Positions 1 through 11,814 of a stretch of DNA of 64,000 nucleotides are shown in pieces. The DNA comes from Paramacrobiotus metropolitanus. Lineage: Eukaryota; Tardigrada; Eutardigrada; Parachela; Macrobiotidae. The stretch's first letter is position 1, and each line of letters starts with the position of its first letter. Where the stretch lies: positions 62,001 through 126,000 of the forward strand of contig NW_026570293.1 of the NCBI RefSeq assembly GCF_019649055.1, read 5' to 3'. The translations under genes were made by a program, and so were the position numbers. Below the pieces are notes generated by a model. That model was not told the DNA's origin. It made no database searches and worked only from the letters and a program-made list of their open reading frames with translations.

Positions 1-3000
1 AGGTCATCGGGATTTAACACGGAGAATGTTATACTCGTATCTATACATAAGGAAGAAAAACTGTCTGCAGTGTAGAATTTTTGCAATTAGAGCGCTGGAA
101 TATTTTCGAGAATGTAAAAATAGTTCGCTTACTCGCTCGACTACGTTGGCGTGTGTGCAGGGCCACGGCCAATGTTGCGTGTTTTTTCCTGTGCGCCGCA
201 AACGACAACTAATTATGGCGATGCCGATACAATTAGCCGCGGTTTCTGCGCGTCCCCGGAATAGCAACACACTTTTGACTCCCTCGGTTTTCGGTTACAG
301 TGTGTTTCATTGCCACACACTCATACCGGGCGGGTTTTGGCCGCGGATTCCCGCGCCAATAGGCGCTGATAAGTAAAATCATCCGCGTGATACGTACTCT
401 GTAGCGCTTTCGCGTCAGTCATCCTTATTTTCCAATAAAAAACAGCACGTAGAATTTTTCCTTAATTTCTTTCGAAGCTTTCTCAACGTCAATAAATTTT
501 TTTATTTAAAAAAGGTTATAATTTTTTTCTTTTGAATTCCCGCCGATATTTTTTGTACTTTTATTTTAAAAATGTTATGATTTTTGTATTTGTAATTTAA
601 AAAACGAAGTTTTTGGGTACTTTTAAAAGAAATTAATACCATGGAAATATATAATTGTTAGATTTTAATCTGGCATTTACAAAATTAAATTTCCATGACA
701 GTTTTCGTATAATTACTTTGGGAAAAAAACAAACAAACACACCGATCGAATGCTGGAAGCCAAATTTACTCGGTGTATCGTTTACACATTCAATATAACT
801 TGAAGCCCTAGTGCCCTACATCGACCGCCGCTGATTTCGGTTAATTCAATTCGCTGCTGACAAACGCAAACTGCATCCACTCTGTTGCCGATGCACCCAG
901 TGTGCAGTATTAATTACTGGTGAAATCTATGCCGCGTTTTTTTTCTCATTTGCGATATTTTGAGGGCATCGTCAGAGAGAGCCGAGAGAGTGGCGGATGG
1001 CGCGGCTATAAATATCCATCTCACCCACGCCCACGACACTGTTTCAGGGCCAATCGGCCACATGCACACATTTATAGCCACTGAGCAGTGAGCACACGCA
1101 TTGGCCCGGGCTAAAAATACGCGTTATTTGGCACGCAGGTGATCTGTCGGCTATTTACAGTACAGTAACGCGCCGCGTTACCCATAAACAGTTACGCAAA
1201 AAACGCACATAAATATACACCATGACCCTCTCGTAACTTTAATTAATTTTCCACACTGCGCCGATTCTCGTTTATGAATTTACACGTATATACATTTATT
1301 TAGCATACATATTTACATGTATATTTTATTTTTATACTTATTTATTATATGTACAATATATCTTATTGTCATATTTATCTAATTCTACTCTGTATTTTAT
1401 TTGTTTACTAAAATCGAACAATAATAATCAACACCACATAATTATCAAGATTATTATTAAATTCTCGGCGATAAAAAATTTCCGTTACTCGGAACATTAA
1501 TACTTGCAGCTTTCGGCGCATTGATAATAATTATACAGGATTATAATGCACTACAGCAGTCTACCATCAATTTTCCCATTTAATTTTTTAAAATCTTTTG
1601 TAGTATAAAATGATTTCTCGAAAATGCAGTGAGTTTAAAAGGGCTTTTAAATGACACCGGCCCAACAAGCACATCATAAATATGTATCCTGCTGAATATG
1701 AATGAATACAGCAATTATACTGCATTGATATCACGCCGGCATTTGCCTCGGTAGGTGGGCAGTTAAGTGGGCAATTACTACAATTAGGGATGAGTGCGTC
1801 CCAGCTAATTCCCTTCTTCCGCCAAGCGCTCTACCTACACCACCCGGCTTTTCTGGACGCCGGACTGACAAATTGCAGATATTAACAAGTCATCGCGTAT
1901 CCCGATCAAAAGGCACCCTTCTCTGTATAATACAGTCTTTAACTCTGTGTCCCACTTTCACGCGACGCCTCCACAACACGCCGAAACGCAATCCCGGCAT
2001 AGATGCATGTACACACCGGTAAACAATCAGCTAACACTTCCTTCCGGTAATTGAGCTGCGCGCAAGTGTTGCCACGGCGCTTCCGGCACATTCGCCGATC
2101 GGGAGAACACGCTGAATGAATGCCCAGCTTCCTTTCGACAGGCTTCCTTGTATCATTCAGATTTCTGCTTACGCACTAATTTATGCCGAGCTGATACAAT
2201 GAGTCGAGTGGTGTTCTGTTGATCCTTCACTCGAACAGCCGATGCATAAATACATCTTGCAAATATTCACAACGTTCTCTATCAGTATAAAACTGTGCTA
2301 ACCTGATGTGATCAACCAATAAAAGAGAAAGCCATTTTAAATAAATCCGCAGACAATTTTAATCGTTGATTTCTTCGGTATTTTTACCTGTTTTTTAAGC
2401 TGTTTTATAAAACCCTATAAGCGAAAAACTTATAAGCTCAAACTTTATAAGCAAAACTCATAAGCTGTTTATACGTTTTTTAGCTATATTTTATTTATTT
2501 TTAGCATTTTATAAAAAAACCTACAGCAAATGTAATGGGCTAATCATTAGTTAAACTGATTCAGCTGCATTTTCAGCCTTCAAACCGTCAAAATTTGGAG
2601 CACACTCAAAAAGGTCAAGAGCGGCTGTGCAGTGCTTTACATCAGTTATTTGAAAAGATAAAACATTATTTCGAGCATCGATTATTTGTTATAAATCATT
2701 ATTTCAAGACAACGCATGTTTCGGAACAACTATTGACCGCAACATCAGTGCTCTGAAGATATTTTTCGTCTTAAAATCCGATAATAAAAATTACGTCCAT
2801 GCCGGCTAAGGTTATTACATAACGGGAGTATCCAGTTATTTGCCATAGGCCGCTATTACGCTAATTGAGCTTTCTGTAAATTGAAATGCCGTCCTTTACG
2901 CTTTTCATCAGCGAAAAGGCAAAGATCTCCGTGTATTTCTTAAATAACCAGCTGCTAATCGAAACAATATGATTAATCCAATTAATCCCTCAAAAGAAAA

Positions 3001-3182
3001 AGCACCTACGTCAGCGCGATCGGGAAGAATGGGATATGCGTCCAAGGTCACCGTACTGCTTATTGTTTCATCGGCTTCTCAACGATACACGAAAATTTTA
3101 GATAGAGACCGACAAATATCTGCAGTTTCGCCACAGGTCAGGGAAAAAACAATGTGCGAATACATTTACAATAATTGGGCGA
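1..3182. other. AT-rich non-coding stretch, no gene seen
   Basis: I see no coding region in this stretch. Open frames are short, lack family resemblance and are not bounded by convincing splice sites. It is AT-rich with scattered GC-richer patches (about 150-400, 960-1200 and 1730-2120). It could be upstream regulatory or intronic sequence of a gene outside the window. Confidence 0.5.
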
Positions 3183-3556
3183 TAAGGAAAGCGATATTCT
3201 GCCTTGATTACTTAAAAAAGAAAAGCGTAATTCTGCCTTGGTTAATTTATAAAAAAGCGTATAGCAATTCTGCCGTTATTTAAATTACAAGCACAATAAG
3301 AAAAGCGTTATTTTTTTGCTTGATTACTTAAAAAATGAAAGCGTAGTTCTGCTGTGATTAAATAATAAAAAAAGGCGTAATTGCCTGTATGTATAATAAC
3401 TGTACAACCAGAAAAGCGGTATCCTGCTTCTATTAATTAATAAGAAAAGCGTGATTCTGCCTTTATTTACAGTAATTGTAGAGCAAGGAAAGCGTAATTC
3501 TGGCTGCATTTACGCTAATTTATAATAAGAAAAGCGTAATTCTGCCTGGATTAAAT
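3183..3556. repeat. Degenerate minisatellite, about 10 units
   Basis: A core like AGAAAAGCGTAATTCTGCCT recurs about ten times (near 3187, 3222, 3256, 3301, 3338, 3374, 3412, 3446, 3488 and 3530), separated by AT-rich spacers of 15-25 bp. The period is therefore 30-45 bp. Short frames through it carry the periodicity and are not genes. Confidence 0.8.
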
Positions 3557-4032
3557 CCCTGATTATGGGAACGGCGAGTTGTGGGAATTGTTTCCCTTCT
3601 TAATTTTCTGACAAAAACAGAAAAATCCACGAAAGGTCACCTCCTCCTCAACACCCCGGATCGCGCGCGGGTACGCGCACCGCACCGCGTGATGCCGGGT
3701 TATTCTTTCCGCCTGACTGCGGACGAATGCCTGACCCTTTTTCGGGATAAACCGGCCTCTTCCAGCCGCCTGCACACACCACACCGCTGCATCCTTCTCT
3801 CCCATCTATTAATAAAGATTACAGCTTATCCCGCTCGCTCTCACCTTCCCCTATCCTCTCTTTCTTCTCTCCCGCACCTCTGGCGCAATTTACGTCTTAA
3901 GCAATCCCCCTGATGAGGATTAACGCGCGCGGGAATGGGGATTGTACGCGCGTAATTGGATGTGCTCGGGCATTAAAAATGCATTCTGCTCCATTTGCGT
4001 GGAAACAGACCGTGCTTGGGTTTGCGTCTTAC

Positions 4033-4240
4033 CTGTACTATGGCTGTCGCCCACCACCGCCTCCGGGGGCGCCCCCTCGTAGCCGGGATCCTTGTCGTAG
4101 TACAGATGATTATTGGTGCGCCAGTGTCCGGCGTGGCAGTTGAGTTGACTGGCCGCTGCCGGACGCAGCGGATGGGCATGCGGGATCTGCAGATGCAGGA
4201 GTGCCGCGGCCGATGGATGATCCAGGAGCGCCGTCATCCC
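4033..4240 (-). CDS. Orphan internal exon, unknown protein
   Basis: This is a 208-nt open segment on the minus strand. It is bounded by an acceptor (GTGTTTAG, just above 4240) and a strong donor (GTAAGA, 4027-4032). It encodes about 69 residues rich in His, Ala and Pro and ends in phase 1. The sequence includes PHAHPLRPAAA followed by NNHLYYDKDPGYEGAP, a composition typical of low-complexity parts of transcription factors or matrix proteins. An ATG follows the acceptor by three bases, so it could also be a first coding exon. I do not recognise the family and found no sure partner exons. The function is unknown. Confidence 0.4.
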
Positions 4241-4510
4241 CTAAACACAACCAACAACACACCGTCCTTAGTCCTTTCAAGCACCGAGCATAATCCAATG
4301 GACAATTAATGGATAACTGCGCACCGTGATGCAATGTACAGGTACATTATTATTATGACAGTGTGTGTGTATGTGTGTGTGAAAGAATGTCGACGTGTCT
4401 TGGTCGCACGGAATGAGCAGTCGCTGATTGTTGTTTGTTGAGTGCACGGCGCACAGCGCCGGCGACAAGGCTTATTGGTTCGCTAGCGCGCGCTTAGAGT
4501 CTTAGACACA

Positions 4511-4565
4511 CAGACAGAGAGAGAGAAAGAGAAAGAGAAAGAGGGAAAGAGAGAAGAGAGAGACA
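4511..4565. repeat. Purine (GA/GAAA) microsatellite
   Basis: An almost pure purine run of GA and GAAA units on the plus strand. A short GT-rich tract (about 4360-4382) lies 130 bp upstream. It has no coding potential. Confidence 0.8.
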
Positions 4566-5296
4566 CAGCGCGCTCATGTACGAAACGGCTTTACAGTTTA
4601 CACCGCTTCGTACACCTGTGATCGCACCAATCTGCTCCAGCTTTGCATATGTACGTGTACTTTATGCGGTGCCGTTTTAATACAGCACACAACACACCGC
4701 CGCCCACTCATTTCATTTCGTTCATTGCAGTCAAGTCCATTAAAGTGATTCTCATCGATGCTGATATACTGTTTCATTCAGAACCGGTTTCCCCTTTCCA
4801 CAATCTCGACAATTCAAATATTACTGGCTACTTTTCCACTCTGATATCATAATATTAATCAATTATTCACTCGCTGTAATGAAACACATATGTTTGTTGA
4901 AATAACTCCGGGGCTCTCGAGAAGTCCGAGAGTTTAACAATTTTCTTAGGTTTCTTAGATTTCTTAGAAAAAACGTTGCAAGAAGCGTGGTGCACTGCCG
5001 GGACTTTCGTTAATCGTGGGAGTTCTCGGAATATCTTGAATTTTTGATTTCTTAGGAAAAAACTGCGTTGCGGAAAAAGAATTTATGGTTGAGGTCGTTC
5101 GCCGTGTCGCGGAGAACCGTTTGGCATTTACACGACGCCCACAAATTTCGTAACCACGATGCACAAGGGTCACATCATCAATGACGTCACCAGAACCATC
5201 GTGAATCACTACTCTCACGTGTCGGTGCGCCCTTCCCGAAGAATATTCCATATCTTATTGAAGACCGTCCTCTGCGCTGCCGGCCGCAGGATGGCG

Positions 5297-5428
5297 TCAG
5301 CAGCCGCGGTTGCTGCACGCACATCCTCGTGTCAGCTGCTCCCAGCGCGGCGCCGGCAGAATCCCGCGGGACAGCACCGCCTCGCTAACCGCTAATATGC
5401 CCATCACCCCCACCACAATGCCGCCCAT
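5297..5428 (-). CDS. Candidate 43-aa secreted Cys-containing peptide
   Basis: The ORF runs from ATG at 5428 to TGA at 5297-5299, with an in-frame stop directly before the ATG. Residues 1-17 (MGGIVVGVMGILAVSEA) look like a signal peptide with a plausible AEA-type cleavage site. The remaining ~26 residues end in CACSNRGC, a three-cysteine tail. It lies in a locally GC-rich patch. No family is recognised. It could be a small secreted peptide, one exon of a larger gene, or chance. Confidence 0.28.
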   Translation of the reverse strand: MGGIVVGVMGILAVSEAVLSRGILPAPRWEQLTRGCACSNRGC

Positions 5429-7505
5429 TCAGCCGGCTATATTGGGCGGTGTGACCGCGTGCCCTGCAAGTGGACGCTGGGGACACCGGTTAAGAAGCAC
5501 ACACACATACGTCTTCGCATTCTGCTGCGTTCTTCATCGATCCGGGAAGACAACGAGACCAGCCTCTTTCCATCCCGGAAATCTATCCTTAACCTTCGCT
5601 GTTTTAACCAATTTCGTCGTATTACTAGGTTAAAGTAAAGCCCGGAAATCGGGGCGCAGAAAAAGCCTATCCGCTTACTGTAAGCAGGGTGTGGCGTATA
5701 GCGTTAAATATGAGAAGGAAGCCGTTGGAATCCTGTCAACATGCCTGCGGGCCACGTGCCCAGCCATGCACACCAACACGTATACTTCTATACATAACGA
5801 GGGAAGATGCGCTGACACGGCATATAACGCCGCGGCACCTACGCATATATACCGCGGCGTGAAAATGCCCACACAGGCGTGTATGTTGTGGTTGTTACGC
5901 TGGTATGTTTGTGCGGGACAAATATTGTGGAACCATGTCTCGCAAATATGCAGCAATATGGGAGCGGACAGGGTGCGCGGGGCCGGTGACCTTTACACTG
6001 ACCAACGGAAGTAGATGAAGTACCCAAAATATATATGCTACACCGTTTCTGGTTATTAAGATGACCCAATAATACTAGGACATCATGCTAGTTTTTTGGA
6101 TCGATGAAGAACCCAGCAAAATGCGAAAACGTGCATATGCACTATGCAGTACGGCGGATGCGGTTCACTAATCGACCGGTAAATCTTTTTGTGCAAGGCA
6201 CAGAGTGATGAAAATGAACATCAGCGAACACCTGAATTAAGAGACTTTTTTCAAATTCAAAGCGACTTTTTTCAAAATAAATTTTAAGTTTATAATTCAT
6301 TTTTTTAATTTTAAAAAAATTCTTTGAAGCCGAGATTTGTCAAACAGCAACATTGTATGGCCACGTCGGCGTCCTTCCGGTGCGGGAGGGAACCGGAAGT
6401 CAGCCGCAGACCTTCCGCGAGCCGGCAACGCGTGGTTTTAATTAGCGCCGGTGTAATTCCTGATCACGCAAAGGTCAGAATGATGTGTTGTCCACCACGT
6501 GTGTCGGCTGCTCTTCGGCGCAACAGCCCCACCAAGACAACGCCCTCACCGGCGCACTACGTTCAGATTTACGTTTCTCGGAGTTTCCCATCACGCTTCT
6601 TTAAGCGTGATCAATTTCTTAGCGGAGTTTTTCATTGAGTAATTAGTGTTCGCTTAACGTTTTACCGCTTAACTAAGAAAGAAATTCCCTAGCCGCGCAG
6701 CACACCCACGAAGCCCGTCAAACGCAGCCGGCAAAACGTGAGCAGCATTGTGTCATCACGTTTGGTAAATACACGGAGCATGTGCGGGCTTCCATGAGCC
6801 CGCTAAAAAATAGCCAAAAATTTCGTTTTGCTGCTAAATAATTTCCATCAAAATAATTAAAATAAAATCAATATGTTATTTAATAGATTTTAATATTTTG
6901 TTAGATATGAAATAAAGATATGTGAGTATTTACTGATTTACGTATAAGCGCACATAGTACTTATTAATTTGTTAGATATAAAATAAAAATTTGTTCGCTG
7001 ATAAAAAACAGAATAGTTGCACAAGGTGTAGGACTACAAAACTTAGGTGCTTCAGTTTTACGCATATTGGGCTAACAAGCGTTTGTCTGCTTGAACCCAG
7101 TGCCGGCGATTCATGCCCATTGGATATGTTCCTGTTGCACACTGTTTTTTGATCTTATTATTCAGTTTTTGAACTGCAGACCGCCTACTGGAATTTCCGT
7201 TTTTAGCCGTTTTTTTAGGTAAATACCGTAACCGGCAGTAATAATTTAAGCCGTATTTATCAATTAATTATATTGTTAGTCCCTTATTTATCAGTTAATG
7301 ACCCTCCCCGTTTTAAAAAGCCGACCCCGAAAATAAAACTTACTAATAAATACTTTTGCAACATTCCCGCTTTAAAAAAATGTTTTCCTTGAAATAGAGG
7401 CCATTGAAAGCTCTATTTAAATCGGTGAAATACGGTATTCGCAATTTATTACAGCGTATCCCATTATTATTTATTTAAATTATTTAAATATAAGATATCC
7501 CTTAC

Positions 7506-7540
7506 CAGACGACGAGCACGAGGCAGAAAAATCGCGGCAT
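7506..7540 (-). CDS. Possible signal-peptide first exon
   Basis: An ATG at 7540 is followed by eleven codons reading MPRFFCLVLVV and then a good donor (GTAAGG) in phase 2. This is the typical layout of a short first exon carrying the core of a secretion signal. The next exon was not identified; it should lie at lower coordinates on the minus strand. A longer minus-strand frame through 7467-7760 shows no family resemblance and is not called. Confidence 0.25.
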
Positions 7541-10500
7541 GCTGGAGCGGTAAACGGCGACAAACGGAAACTAGGCCAATGGCAGCACCGCTGAGACTAC
7601 CCAACGTGACCGGAAACGCGCCGGGCCAACAACGGTCGGAGTGGGCGGTTGGACGCGTCCGTGCGCCGTGCAGCAGCGTGGGCCGGTGAAACCTGCGTGT
7701 ACTGACCGCCAACACACAACACACGCGTGGGCCGTTACGTGTTCCCAACCACACTTTCACAATCCCCGAACATCAGGTCATCCGTACAACAACACACTGC
7801 GCAAAAATTCCCGGCTGCCGGTGTTATAAACGAGTGATCCCAACGCCAGCGGAACAAGTGCTAATAAATCAACAAATTGCCGGGCGACAAGTGGCGCTCA
7901 TCCCGCTGATCCCTTCTCAATTGCCGATGCAGCGTTGAATAAAAATATGGACCGGTCCACTTGATATGGTCGTCAATTGCCATGGAATGTGCATTATTGT
8001 CCCGGGATTAATATTACCCGCGCTTTATATATGTTTGATTAAAGACTGTGCCGGATATGTATGCAGCGGTGTTATATATACGTGCAGAGCTAGTCTAATC
8101 GAGACAATACGCGGGTCGCTCTCTTCCCGCGGCGCTGGTATACGCTGCATATATAGATGTATACGATGTGTATATTACGATGTATCACGTGTCCCGTTGA
8201 ATAGCGCCGGTGCGGCGTGTGCGGGAATGGGTGGGGCGTAAAGGTGAGGAATGGCGTGGATTACCGGTTATGTCTTTTACACGGTATTACGCGCGCTAAT
8301 ACGCTCCGTCGCACCGTGTACGTACGGAACAATTAGCCGATTAATCCGCCGCGATATTTTCCCCGGCGAAAAGCCGCGTGTATACTAGGTGTGGACACCG
8401 CCGGAGAAAATCCCGAAAACCGGGCGCAGCCACCAACGCGTGTGTACAAGGGTCCGGCGTGTATATCCGCCTCGGCAAATGCCGGTAAAAATAGAATCGC
8501 ACAAAACCCGCTTTTTCCGTCGATTCGGCGTTTTAGCCACGAATAACTCGAGTGGCCGGTAAATACGGCGTAAAAGTGACCCGGCGTCGGTGGTCGTTAA
8601 ATGTCGGCGAAATTTTCCCCTTTTAATGAGCGTCGTGTTGAAGTTTGTTCCAGGGAAGAAAAGGAACACTTACGCACATACGAAAGCGGCGCGTGGAATT
8701 AAATGGGAAAATGTTAAGAAGGTAGAAATGGGAAGGCGCAGTGAAGGTCAACAAGTAGCGCCGCTGTATAGGGAGCATATAAATACGTAAGTACATTACA
8801 AGCTAATCCGCCGATCGTGTTCAAGAAGCCCCGCACACCATGCTATTCACGCGGCACGTTGCCGCCGTGCGGAGATTGCGTAATCCGCAGCTTTGCCGGC
8901 GGATGTTCTTGTCCGACATTTCTTCCCAGTTATCCCTACCTGAAAAGGCAGTCATGGACTTTTAACCAGGAGTCAAAATTCCAAGCAGTTTTTGGCCATC
9001 TTTTATGTTTGAATTTTGATATGAAACAAATTAGAAACTATTGGTTTTTGCGAATAGTGTTTTGTACTAAAAAAAGAAAAGAAAAATAATGAGATATTAT
9101 TATTTTTTAATATACTTAATAGATCTTTTTTGATATACTTGATATGTTTAAAAGTAAAATGTTTATATTTTTTGATATATTTTATACATTGTTTTATATT
9201 TTAAAATTGTCATTACTTAATGCTTCCCTTTTCCCAATGGTCATTAACGCTACCGACATTCCGACAACGCGCGCGGCCACCAGGAAGTGTATTTCGGGAA
9301 GCAGATTCTTCGAGCCGTGTTTGACACCGCAAAGGCGGTATTGTGCGCCACCGCAGCGCGCACAGCGGGTGCGGACACGTGCCAGCGTGGATCGGGGAAA
9401 AAGTGAAAGGTCACCCGTTTGTGGTTATATTTAGACGGCGAGTATAATAAAAGATTAACCGGTATTCATTTATCCGCGGAGGAATTCAGCGCAGCCCAAC
9501 TTCATAACGGTCCCACGTGTGCCACCGCCGACCGGAAGCGGACGAGCGGATAGGTGGTGCGCGGTGGGCCCGGGTGAATGCCGTATTCAGGGGGGTGAGC
9601 CACGCTGAATGCCGCCTCCCACCGGAGGACGACGGGGCGGCGGATTAAGAATGGAAGATCGTCTCGTGGAATGCCTCGTGCAGCGTGCACTATTTCGTGC
9701 CGCGGCTTTCGCCGTATTCAGATAAGCCGAACGCGAAGCGTTTATTGATCGGCAGATATATATTGATTTATTGCATGTGCTTGATCTTGTGAATCAGCCG
9801 CGTCGCCTAATTAAACGCCGGCTTATATTGCCAATGGGTTTACGACGGGAAAAATTAATCATTCCAGTAATAGTTTGAATTCGCTCGATGACCAAACATT
9901 TTCGCTGCATTTTTTTTACTCCAACATTTTCCCGTTTCCTGAAGGTACACAAATTCCCAAGAAAATGTTGTATACACGTCCTTACTTGGCAATTGACCTT
10001 TGCAAATCAGAGTGCAAATCACTGATATTGTTCTCAGTTAGCATATACAAGTATTCTGAAAAACTTAATGATAGATCATCTACAAAGTATGTATAGAAAT
10101 TTTGTGATTGTAGAGCAACCCGTTTTGCATATAGTTTGCCCTTTGGATATGTTTTATGCACATACAACTTATTGTGCATAACACATTAATTCTAATCATG
10201 ACTGAGATACAAATCTATGTACGAGCAACAAAAACACGGAGCCGGTTTCAATTAATCGGTTTAAGTTTAAGAATGCAATGTGCGATGGCCTTAGCCAGCG
10301 AATGCCAGTGGCCATTTTAATTTTCTTAACCGGACGACACCGTTCTTTGCGCTACACCTGTCAGCAATATTCAGTGAAAGCACGTCAACGATCGTCGCTG
10401 ATCATGTCAGCGTTATTATCATTTTTTCTTCGTTATTCTTAACAATTCGAGCACAGAATAAATGTCACAAAATCATAATGCCGTTTATCACCACAGATTT

Positions 10501-10751
10501 TTGTCGGCGACTGCACAGTACTTTAAAACTACGAGTATTTAAACAATTTATGATCCGTTCACTAGAAGAAAATTTATTTAATCTACTGTAGAACACTTTA
10601 ATACAGAGTACGTTCACCAGTAATTCGGCATACATTATACAAAATTCTAGAAAAATTAATTACAAACATTTTCCCGGTCGACTTCGGTCCTGTCAGAGGG
10701 GCGCATCGTTCGTCCAAAATGTATGCAATCCGGGACATTCCGTTGGCGCGT
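7541..10751. other. Non-coding stretch, no gene seen
   Basis: AT-rich DNA with GC-richer islands near 8080-8960 and 9250-9700. Frames crossing the islands have no recognisable domains or paired splice sites. The islands may be regulatory DNA or unrecognised exons. Confidence 0.4.
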
Positions 10752-10961
10752 TTAAACAGGAAAGGGCTTGCCGCGCTGATGACCCACCGGGATTTTCTCG
10801 TCTTTTTTCACATGGCCACGCCCCCCATCTTTGCTGCCCTGGACCACCGGATTCTGGATGTGCACCTCGCCGTTCTTCACCACGCCGCGACCGGCCTCCG
10901 CGACAGCCAGCAGACCGACCACCAGCGCCACCATCCACCACACGCGCCGCAGCCAATCCAT
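10752..10961 (-). CDS. Candidate 69-aa secreted protein
   Basis: Taking the ATG at 10961 gives a 69-residue protein. It starts with a textbook signal peptide: positive MDWLRR, a hydrophobic core (VWWMVALVVGLLAV), then small residues AEA as cleavage site near residue 23. The mature ~46 residues are basic and glycine-rich (VVKNGEVHIQNP, GGRGHVKKDEK) and end in GKPFPV with no cysteines. The frame is open further upstream, but the longer start would bury the signal. No family is recognised; a neuropeptide-like or short matrix peptide is possible. Expression is not shown by the sequence. Confidence 0.4.
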   Translation of the reverse strand: MDWLRRVWWMVALVVGLLAVAEAGRGVVKNGEVHIQNPVVQGSKDGGRGHVKKDEKIPVGHQRGKPFPV

Positions 10962-11154
10962 TATTCCCCAATAAATCCGGAAATAATTTACCAAATAATC
11001 CCGATTTAATGCCGACCAAATGTCCCAGAAGAAATTCCGTCCGTGTAATCCGCGCAATAAACCGTCGAAACATTTATTCACCGGGCCAAACTGCCGGTTA
11101 TATACGCGCACCGCTTTTTAGGCCAACAGACCGAAACGCGCACCGACCAACGAA

Positions 11155-11575
11155 CGAAAACCAGTACAACCCACATTTATCACATTTAACCCATTTTCAT
11201 TTTAATTTTTATTTCTCTGTTTTTTTTACTTTTATCTAATCCATTTGTTCAACTAATTTTTAAAATCTTTTTTGTTTTTTTTCCTATTTTTTCATATTTT
11301 TAAATTTTTATTCAAGTTGTTCAACCTATTCTCATGTGAATTTTTATTTTTTGATATTTTTTCATGTTTTTATTTAACCTATTTTTAATGTCTTTAATTT
11401 TTTCATTTTTCATTTCCTTTTGTTTAATCTATTTTAATACTTTTGGTTTTCTGTTTTTATGTAGCCCATTCACTTAACGCATTTTTATTTGATCCGTTTT
11501 TATAGCTTCATTTTCCAATAAAGTTTTTCTATTTATATTTAACCCATATTCGTTCAACCCACATTTTATTTGCAG
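11155..11575. repeat. T-rich degenerate repeat (AACCCATTTT-like units)
   Basis: A strongly T-rich plus strand in which units resembling AACCCATTTTYATTT recur irregularly (around 11168, 11190, 11320, 11377, 11430, 11463, 11540 and 11558). It lies about 240 bp downstream of the MAP7-like stop codon. It has no coding potential. Confidence 0.55.
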
Positions 11576-11814
11576 CGTAATTCGGGTAGAGAATAAAACA
11601 TACAGCCCCTTATCACAGTCAGTATCAAAGCAGCTCTAACGAAAGCATCCGGCAAAAACAGAAAAAACGGTAATAATTCAGAACACGCTATATGAAAACG
11701 CATGTACATACAACATTCCGTTCAACGCCATAAAACCGTCAGAAAACCGTTGAAAAACTCAAGCGACCGTGCGCCGTCCGAAAATCCTTGAAAATTCCGT
11801 GAACGTGCGGGAAA

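Noticed and set aside
6324-6638. 104-codon plus-strand frame in a GC-rich patch
   Set aside because: It has Arg/Ser-rich random-like composition, no splice partners and no recognisable family.
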